Shown piece after piece: positions 58,870-64,000 of a stretch of 64,000 nt of DNA (its first letter is position 1; each line of letters starts with the position of its first letter). Below the pieces are notes generated by a model that did not search any database, had not been told where the DNA came from, and saw only the letters and a program-made list of their open reading frames with translations. This DNA is from Allobosea sp. CRIB-10 (lineage in GTDB: Bacteria > Pseudomonadota > Alphaproteobacteria > Rhizobiales > Beijerinckiaceae): assembly GCF_900112185.1 (NCBI RefSeq), contig NZ_FOKP01000008.1, positions 1-64,000 on the forward strand, written 5' to 3'. A program made the translations under genes and the position numbers.

Positions 58870-58884
58870 TGTATGCAGCATACA
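58870..58884. promoter_or_regulatory. palindrome 3, candidate operator of the amidohydrolase-TRAP operon
   Basis: TGTATGC (58870-58876) and GCATACA (58878-58884) are exact reverse complements around one A. It lies 74 bases ahead of the short leader frame and 135 ahead of the amidohydrolase. The half-site differs in phase from operators 1 and 2 but shares the TGCA-rich core, so the same GntR protein is a possible binder. Confidence 0.6.
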
Positions 58885-58943
58885 ACACTCAGATAGAACT
58901 AATCGCGGCGGGCGACCGCTGAGGAAACGATCGGGAGGCAGGG

Positions 58944-59015
58944 ATGACGGGCGCAAGCACCGGACCGGCCGGGCTCAGCCCGAACTACACCTGCCTTCCG
59001 CCGCAGCGGAGCTGA
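58944..59015 (+). CDS. short leader reading frame (23 codons), in frame with the amidohydrolase
   Basis: ATG 58944 follows an excellent ribosome site (GGGAGG, 8 bases upstream). It encodes 23 residues, MTGASTGPAGLSPNYTCLPP then QRS, and ends at TGA 59013-59015. The next codon is GCC, then the amidohydrolase ATG at 59019, in the same frame. So the amidohydrolase either lost an N-terminal extension to a nonsense codon, is reached by read-through, or is coupled to a true leader peptide. It is too short to be sure that it is translated. Confidence 0.45.
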   Translation: MTGASTGPAGLSPNYTCLPPQRS

Positions 59016-59018
59016 GCC

Positions 59019-59987
59019 ATGGCGGCCAGCTCCGACCAGCGCGCCCGCTTCCTCGCCTCCGGCGCCGATGACGACCTGCCGATCATCGACGCCCACCACC
59101 ATTTCTTCGACCTCGCCCGCAACTATCACCCTTGGCTGAGCGACCATCCTGTCGCCTTCCGCTATGGCGACTACAGTGCGATCAAGCGCGACTTCATGCC
59201 GGCCGATTATCGCCGCGCCACCAGTGGGCATCTCGTCGTCGGCAGCGTGCTGATGGAAGGCGAATGGGACCCGCGCGATCCGATCGGCGAGATGCGCTGG
59301 GCCTCGGAGGTCGCGCGTGAGCACGGCCTGCCGAGCGCTGCGATCGGCCAGATCTGGCTCGACCGCGAGGATGTCGGCGAGGTCGTGGCGGCCTATCGCG
59401 AGATGCCGCTGGTCCGCAGCGTCCGGCACAAGCCCAAGGCCCTAGCCCGCGCGGATTATCGGCCGGATTTCGCCGCGCCGGGCTCGATGCGTGATCAAAA
59501 GTGGCGCAACGGCTACGGTCTGCTGGCCGGTGCCGGGCTCAGCTTCGACCTGCAGACGCCCTGGTGGCATCTGGGTGAGGCAGCCGAGCTCGCTCGCGAT
59601 TTCCCGGATACCACCATCATCCTCAACCATGCCGGCTTGCCAGCCGATCGCGGCCCCGAGGGCCTTTCAGCCTGGCAGGCTGCGCTGGAACGGCTGGCGC
59701 GCGAGCCCAATGTCGTCGCCAAGATCTCCGGCATCGGCGTGCCCGGGCAGGCCTGGACGCTTGAGCTGCAGGCACCGGTGATCGAGGGCGTAATCTCGGC
59801 CTTCAGCGCCGAACGCTGCGCTTTTGCGAGCAATTTCCCGGTCGACAGCCTCTGCGCCTCGTTCGGCACGATCTTCGACGTGTTCAAGGCGGCGGTCAGC
59901 GAGCGGCCGGCGATCGAACGCCTCGCACTGTTCCACGACAACGCCGCGCGCTGGTACGGGCTCGCCGCCGAGGGAGCCGTCTCATGA
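59019..59987 (+). CDS. amidohydrolase family protein (COG3618, LigI/fuconolactonase-like)
   Basis: A 322-residue TIM-barrel hydrolase. The first metal block is LPIIDAHHHFFDLARNYHPW near residue 22. SVRHKPKALARADYRP, TTIILNHAGLPADRGPEGLS (barrel His) and ERCAFASNFPVDSLCASFGT (late Asp) follow, as in 2-pyrone-4,6-dicarboxylate and sugar-acid lactonases. Lactone hydrolysis is the usual reaction in this branch. A ribosome site GGAG lies before ATG 59019, but a stronger one drives the in-frame leader upstream. The stop overlaps the TRAP small permease start (ATGA, 59984-59987), which ties the enzyme to uptake. Confidence 0.92.
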   Translation: MAASSDQRARFLASGADDDLPIIDAHHHFFDLARNYHPWLSDHPVAFRYGDYSAIKRDFMPADYRRATSGHLVVGSVLMEGEWDPRDPIGEMRWASEVAREHGLPSAAIGQIWLDREDVGEVVAAYREMPLVRSVRHKPKALARADYRPDFAAPGSMRDQKWRNGYGLLAGAGLSFDLQTPWWHLGEAAELARDFPDTTIILNHAGLPADRGPEGLSAWQAALERLAREPNVVAKISGIGVPGQAWTLELQAPVIEGVISAFSAERCAFASNFPVDSLCASFGTIFDVFKAAVSERPAIERLALFHDNAARWYGLAAEGAVS

Positions 59988-60529
59988 AGTTCCGCGCCCT
60001 GCTCCTGCGCCTGACCGAGGACGTGCTGATCGCCGGCTTTGTCGTGATGATCGCGATGGTCTTCGGCAATGTCGTGCTGCGCTATGCCTTCAGCTCCGGC
60101 ATCATCTCCTCGGAGGAATTGTCGCGTCTGATCTTCGTCTGGCTGACCTTCGGCGGTGCCTTCCTGGTGGCGAAGGACGGCCAGCATCTCGGCATGACCA
60201 CCGTCGTCACCATGCTCGGCCGCAATGGCCGCTGGTGGTGCCGGCTCGCAGTCGAGGCGCTGTCGCTGCTCTGCATGGGCATGCTCGTCGTCGGCTGCTG
60301 GCAGCAGGGCGTGATCAATATCGAGAACCACCAGCCGGTCACCGGGGTGCCCGTCGCGGTGACCTATCTCGCCGGGCTCGTCGGCGGCATCGGCATCGGC
60401 GCGCTCAACCTGATCGCGCTGGCGCGGCTCCTGACCGGCCGCATGCCGGATGACGAACTCGTCGTCGGGGCGGAATCGGAAGAGCTCACCGCCTTCGAGA
60501 ACCAGCAGGCGGCGGAGAAGCGCTCGTGA
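59984..60529 (+). CDS. TRAP transporter small permease (DctQ type)
   Basis: A 181-residue four-helix protein, the small membrane subunit of a TRAP transporter. Helices are visible at LTEDVLIAGFVVMIAMVFGN, SRLIFVWLTFGGAFLVAKDG, AVEALSLLCMGMLVVGCWQQ and VAVTYLAGLVGGIGIGALNL, with the typical WLTFGGAFLVAKDGQHLGM loop. It supports the large DctM subunit in sodium-driven uptake of organic acids. Its start overlaps the amidohydrolase stop and its stop overlaps the DctM start, so the three are coupled. The tail after residue 155 is acidic. Confidence 0.94.
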   Translation: MKFRALLLRLTEDVLIAGFVVMIAMVFGNVVLRYAFSSGIISSEELSRLIFVWLTFGGAFLVAKDGQHLGMTTVVTMLGRNGRWWCRLAVEALSLLCMGMLVVGCWQQGVINIENHQPVTGVPVAVTYLAGLVGGIGIGALNLIALARLLTGRMPDDELVVGAESEELTAFENQQAAEKRS

Positions 60530-61809
60530 CCGTCTTCATCTTCCTGGGCTCGCTGATCGGGGCGATGGCGCTCGGCATGCCGATCGCGATGGCGCTGCTG
60601 GTCTGCGGCGTCGCGCTGATGCTGCAGCTCGGCACCTTCGACTCGCAGATTCTGGCGCAGAACCTGATCGGCGGCGCCGATTCCTTCCCGCTGATGGCGG
60701 TGCCCTTCTTCATGCTCGCCGGCGAGCTGATGAATGCCGGCGGCCTGTCGCGCCGGATCATCGCGCTGGCGGTGACGCTGGTCGGCCATGTCCGCGGCGG
60801 GCTCGGCTATGTCGCGGTGCTGGCGGCGCTGGTGATGGCGAGCATTTCCGGCTCGGCCGTCGCCGACACCGCCGCGCTCGCCGCGATCCTGCTGCCGATG
60901 ATGAAGCAGGCCGGCTACAACCTGCCGCGCGCCGCCGGGCTGATCTCAGCTGGCGGCATCATCGCCCCGGTGATCCCGCCCTCGATCGGCTTCGTCGTCT
61001 TCGGCGTCGCCGCCGGCGTCTCGATCACGCGGCTGTTCATCGCCGGCATCGTGCCCGGCATCCTGATGGGCCTCGCCCTGCTGATCACCTGGTACATCGT
61101 CGCCCGCGACGAGCCGGCCGCCCGCGTCAAGCGCGCCTCCTTTAGCGAGATCGGCCAGTCCGTCCTCGATGGGCTCTGGGCGCTCGGCCTGCCGGTGCTG
61201 ATCATCGGCGGCATGAAGGCCGGCGCCTTCACGCCGACCGAGGCGGCGGTGGTCGCCGCGGTCTATGCCGCCTTTGTCGGCGGCTTCATCTATCGCGAGC
61301 TGAAATTCGAGCATCTGCGCCCTGCCCTGCTGGCCGCGCTGAAGACCTCGGCGGCGGTGATGTTCCTGGTCGCGGCGGCGATGGTTTCGGCCTGGCTGAT
61401 CACCATCGCCGACATTCCGGCGCAGGTCTCCAGCCTGCTCGGCCCGTTGATCGACAACAAGACGTTGCTGATGCTGGCGATGATGTTCCTCGTCGTCGTC
61501 GTCGGCACGGCGCTCGACTTCATCCCGACCGTGCTGATCCTGACGCCGGTGCTGATGCCGATCGTCAAGCAGGCCGGCATCGACCCGGTCTATTTCGGCG
61601 TGATGTTCATCATCAACAACGCGATCGGCCTGCTCACCCCGCCGGTCGGCACGGTGCTCAACGTCGTCTGCGCCGTCGGCCGCATCCCGATGGACCGCGT
61701 CATCAAGGGGGTAATGCCCTTCCTGCTGGCGCAGATCGCGGTGCTGCTGCTGCTGATCTTCGTGCCCGAGATCGTCACGGTCCCGGCGCGCTGGCTCTAC
61801 GGGCGCTGA
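60526..61809 (+). CDS. TRAP transporter large permease (DctM type)
   Basis: A 427-residue transport subunit with about 12 helices plus hairpins. Family blocks are GGADSFPLMAVPFFMLAGEL and AGELMNAGGLSRRIIALAVT, the Gly/Ser-rich ASISGSAVADTAALAAILLP, and GIIAPVIPPSIGFVVFGVAA that forms the substrate region. The second half repeats with DFIPTVLILTPVLMPIVKQA and NNAIGLLTPPVGTVLNVVCA. It starts with GTG in a GTGA overlap with dctQ (60526-60529). With DctQ and DctP it forms a full transporter for the cluster's substrate. Confidence 0.96.
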   Translation: MTVFIFLGSLIGAMALGMPIAMALLVCGVALMLQLGTFDSQILAQNLIGGADSFPLMAVPFFMLAGELMNAGGLSRRIIALAVTLVGHVRGGLGYVAVLAALVMASISGSAVADTAALAAILLPMMKQAGYNLPRAAGLISAGGIIAPVIPPSIGFVVFGVAAGVSITRLFIAGIVPGILMGLALLITWYIVARDEPAARVKRASFSEIGQSVLDGLWALGLPVLIIGGMKAGAFTPTEAAVVAAVYAAFVGGFIYRELKFEHLRPALLAALKTSAAVMFLVAAAMVSAWLITIADIPAQVSSLLGPLIDNKTLLMLAMMFLVVVVGTALDFIPTVLILTPVLMPIVKQAGIDPVYFGVMFIINNAIGLLTPPVGTVLNVVCAVGRIPMDRVIKGVMPFLLAQIAVLLLLIFVPEIVTVPARWLYGR

Positions 61810-61847
61810 TGCGCCCGCCCGAACGACAACACAGGGAGGAGACGCTC

Positions 61848-62843
61848 ATGACCATCACCCGCAGGACTGCCATCACCGGCGCTGGCGCCGGCATCGCCCT
61901 CTTCGCCATCGGCCGCCCGGCCCTTGCGCAGGCGACGAAATTGCGCTTCGCCCATCCGCATCCGGAAGCCGATAGCTGGCACAAGGCGGCGCTGCTCTTC
62001 GCCGAGCAGGTCAAGGCCAAGAGCCAGGGCCGCTACGAGGTCCAGGTCTTCCCGAACGGCGCGCTCGGCTCGGACGCGCAGACGATCAGCGCGGTGCGCG
62101 GCGGTTCGCTCGACATCTGCCTGACCGGCAACCCGTTCTTCACCGGTCTCGCGCCCAAGCTCAACGTGCTCGACCTGCCCTTCCTGATCCAGAGCCGCAA
62201 GCATGCGGCGGCCGTGATGGACGGCCCGATCGGCGACGGCCTGCGCAAGGAACTCGAAGGCTCGAACCTGAAGGCGCTCGCCACCTGGGAGATCGGCTGG
62301 CGCAACCTCACCAACAACCGCCGGCCGGTCGCGACCGCCAACGACATCAAGGGCCTGAAGATCCGCACCACGCCGAACCCGGCCCATATCAAGGCCTTTC
62401 AGCTGCTCGGCGCCATCCCGACGCCGATGGCCTTCACCGAGCTCTTCACCGCGCTGGAGACCGGCACGGTCGACGGCCAGGAGAATCCGGTGACGCTGAT
62501 CCTCAACGCCAAGTTCAACGAGGTGCAGAAGCATCTCTCGCTGACGCGCCACGCCTTCACCACCGGCCCGCTGGTGATGAACAAGACCAAGTTCGACGCG
62601 ATGCCGGCCGACATCCAGCAGCTGCTGGCGTCCATCGCGATCGAATGCGCCGGCATCCAGCGCAAGATGAACGAGGATACGGAAGGATCGAGCCTCGACG
62701 CGCTGAAAAAGGCCGGAATGCAGGCGGTCGAGACCCCCGATCGCGACTCCTTCGCCAAGATCGTCACCGCCGAGGTCGAGAAGGAATTCGTCGGCAAGTA
62801 CGGCAGCGACGTGCTGGACGCGATCAAGAAGGCGGCGGTCTGA
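61848..62843 (+). CDS. TRAP transporter substrate-binding protein (DctP type)
   Basis: A 331-residue periplasmic receptor. The leader has a twin-arginine-like start (ITRRTAITGAGAGIALFAIG) cleaved near ALAQ. The mature protein keeps the family blocks LRFAHPHPEADSWHKAALLF, IKGLKIRTTPNPAHIKAFQL with the carboxylate-binding Arg, and ETGTVDGQENPVTLILNAKF. The Arg implies an organic acid ligand. GGGAGGAG upstream fixes ATG 61848. It is the last gene of the operon and is followed by a terminator-like hairpin and a dispersed repeat. The DctQMP order differs from many TRAP operons, where the receptor gene comes first. Confidence 0.95.
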   Translation: MTITRRTAITGAGAGIALFAIGRPALAQATKLRFAHPHPEADSWHKAALLFAEQVKAKSQGRYEVQVFPNGALGSDAQTISAVRGGSLDICLTGNPFFTGLAPKLNVLDLPFLIQSRKHAAAVMDGPIGDGLRKELEGSNLKALATWEIGWRNLTNNRRPVATANDIKGLKIRTTPNPAHIKAFQLLGAIPTPMAFTELFTALETGTVDGQENPVTLILNAKFNEVQKHLSLTRHAFTTGPLVMNKTKFDAMPADIQQLLASIAIECAGIQRKMNEDTEGSSLDALKKAGMQAVETPDRDSFAKIVTAEVEKEFVGKYGSDVLDAIKKAAV

Positions 62844-62860
62844 GGGCTGCAGCTCCCGAA

Positions 62861-62954
62861 CCGTCATGCTCGGCCTTGTGGCGAGCATCCGCGTCTTGAA
62901 CACCGCCTTGGATAAAGGAAGACGTGGATGGTCGGGACAAGCCCGACGATGACG
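62861..62954. repeat. 94-bp dispersed palindromic repeat, copy B
   Basis: The second copy of the element at 10955-11048, same length, with 83 of 94 identical positions. It lies 17 bases beyond the dctP stop. The inner CGTCTT/AAGACG inverted repeat and the GGTCGGG/CCCGAC right end are kept. The shared right end ('gtggatggtcgggacaagcc') also resembles the hairpin at 205-242. Confidence 0.8.
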
Positions 62955-62982
62955 CGGAGCACTCGGGCGGAGGGAGAGCAAC

Positions 62983-63015
62983 TCTCCCCATCACGCGGCA
63001 TGGGGAGACAATTTT
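62983..63015 (+). terminator. probable terminator of the TRAP operon
   Basis: TCTCCCCAT (62983-62991) pairs exactly with ATGGGGAGA (63000-63008) around CACGCGGC, followed by CAATTTTGG. The stem is strong but the T-run is short, so it is a moderate intrinsic terminator 140 bases beyond dctP, after the repeat. Confidence 0.55.
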
Positions 63016-63130
63016 GGCGTAGCCACCGACCTCAAGAGACGATTCTTGGCTTTTTGCGCGGAACCATGGCGCGCCGGCCACGGCAGGCATAGCTCAGCCT
63101 CCACTGAGCAACCGCATGCCGAGGCCAGCC

Positions 63131-64000
63131 ATGACGACCGCGCGCCAGCTTCATTTGGGGGCCTTCATGCGCCCCGTCAGCATCCATACCGGCGCCTGGC
63201 GCTATCCCGGCGCCTATCCCGATGCGAACTTCAATTTCGGCCACCTCAAGCGCTTCGCGCAAAAGCTGGAGGCCGGCAAGTTCGACGCCTTCTTCATGGC
63301 CGACCATCTCGCCGTGCTGAACATGCCGGTCGAGGCGCTGAAGCGCAGCCATACGGTGACCTCGTTCGAGCCGTTCACCCTGCTCTCGGCGCTGGCCGGC
63401 GCGACCGAGCGCATCGGCCTCGTCGCCACCGCCTCGACCACCTTCGACGCGCCCTATCACATCGCCCGGCGCTTCGCCTCGCTCGACCATATCAGCGGCG
63501 GCCGCGCCGGCTGGAACATCGTCACAACCTCGAACCCGGACGCGGCGCTGAACTTCGGCCTCGATGCCCAGGTCGACCATGGCGAGCGCTATGACCGGGC
63601 ACGCGAATTCTACGATGTCGTCACCGGCCTGTGGGATTCCTTCGCCGACGACGCCTTCATCCGCGATCGCGAAAGCGGGTTCTATTTCGACCCGGGTAAA
63701 ATGCGGCGCATCGATCACAAGGGCGAGCATCTCTCGGTGCGCGGGCCGCTCAACATCGCAAGACCACCGCAAGGCTGGCCGGTGATCGTCCAGGCCGGCG
63801 CCTCCGAGCCCGGCCGCCAGCTCGCTGCCGAGACCGCCGAGGTCGTCTTCGCTGCGCATGGCACGCTCGCAGCCGGCCAGACCTTCTACGCCGATGTGAA
63901 GGGCCGCATGGAGGCGATCGGCCGCAATCCCGACCATCTCAAGATCCTGCCGGGCGTGCTGACCGTGGTCGGCGACAGTGCCGAGGAGGCCCGCGAGAAG
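63131..64000 (+). CDS. LLM class flavin-dependent monooxygenase (NtaA/SnaA/DszA type), partial
   Basis: The first 290 codons of an FMNH2-dependent bacterial luciferase-like monooxygenase; the frame is open at the window edge. After MTTARQLHLGAFMRPVSIHT, typical blocks are KFDAFFMADHLAVLNMPVEA, ERIGLVATASTTFDAPYHIA with HIARRFASLDHISGGRAGWN, and the NtaA/DszA signature IVTTSNPDAALNFGLDAQVD. GWPVIVQAGASEPGRQLAAE carries the flavin-binding Gly-Ser region. Members oxidise nitrilotriacetate, EDTA, sulfur heterocycles or alkyl compounds and need a separate flavin reductase. It lies beyond a terminator and may start another operon. Confidence 0.93.
   Translation, partial: MTTARQLHLGAFMRPVSIHTGAWRYPGAYPDANFNFGHLKRFAQKLEAGKFDAFFMADHLAVLNMPVEALKRSHTVTSFEPFTLLSALAGATERIGLVATASTTFDAPYHIARRFASLDHISGGRAGWNIVTTSNPDAALNFGLDAQVDHGERYDRAREFYDVVTGLWDSFADDAFIRDRESGFYFDPGKMRRIDHKGEHLSVRGPLNIARPPQGWPVIVQAGASEPGRQLAAETAEVVFAAHGTLAAGQTFYADVKGRMEAIGRNPDHLKILPGVLTVVGDSAEEAREK

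Noticed and set aside
51967..62843. D-apiose/D-apionate degradation cluster
   Set aside because: Only one ApnO-like gene fits; the characteristic kinase, lactonase and RuBisCO-like partners are missing.

Overview
The window is about 67% GC chromosome of an alphaproteobacterium of the order Hyphomicrobiales (Rhizobiales). Gene content and protein style point toward the Bosea/Methylobacterium side of the order, but the genus is inference. Supporting signs are an alphaproteobacterial GyrA, the nagZ-scpA-scpB and tatA-tatB-tatC blocks in rhizobial order, a tripartite tricarboxylate (Bug-type) receptor, a DUF2336 protein, rhizobial palindromic intergenic repeats and a small RNA with the hallmarks of the rhizobial suhB/MmgR (alpha-r8) family. 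Coding density is high. No tRNA, rRNA, IS element, prophage or CRISPR array was found, and no gap between genes reaches 300 bases.

Layout. 1-6.7 kb: repeats, gyrA, an orphan Bug receptor, a MarC-type membrane protein and a PepSY membrane protein. 6.7-9.7 kb: a DUF2946 protein, a gamma-glutamylcyclotransferase-like protein, and a DJ-1/PfpI protein divergent from its GlxA/AraC-type regulator paralogue. 9.7-16.7 kb: a secreted MetX-like hydrolase, an M20 peptidase, an orphan peptide-type binding protein, and a lytic transglycosylase coupled to DUF2336. 16.8-20.8 kb: a MaoC/CitE pair, and an MFS exporter with a divergent LysR regulator. 20.8-25.3 kb: nitroreductase, flavin reductase and a small membrane protein, then an exported protein, an SGNH hydrolase and an OpgC-type acyltransferase. 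25.6-31.1 kb: tatABC, an ABC ATPase, scpAB and nagZ. 31.2-34.6 kb: GST, two GNATs and gatB. 34.8-40.6 kb: an RND efflux pair, a glycine-rich-tailed protein and an orphan VgrG-needle-like protein. 40.7-46.6 kb: photolyase, AAC(3)-like protein, SDR, AlaX, sulfurtransferase and the Anbu peptidase. 46.6-51.1 kb: an ankyrin protein, the predicted sRNA and a molybdate system (TOBE protein, ModE box, modABC, DNA-binding-only ModE). 51.1-64 kb: a PPOX protein, then a catabolic cluster.

The most interesting region is 51.97-62.84 kb. It holds an NAD-binding dehydrogenase, a class III CoA-transferase, a crotonase lacking both classical catalytic glutamates, a second dehydrogenase, a GntR/FCD repressor, a cyclase-family hydrolase, an SAF-domain NAD-binding protein, an amidohydrolase and a complete DctQMP TRAP transporter. 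Three palindromes lie in its promoter gaps. Together they suggest one GntR-controlled regulon for uptake and breakdown of an unidentified organic acid through a CoA thioester. The other strong non-coding finds are the MmgR-like sRNA at about 47.43-47.52 kb and a ModE operator at 47.83 kb.
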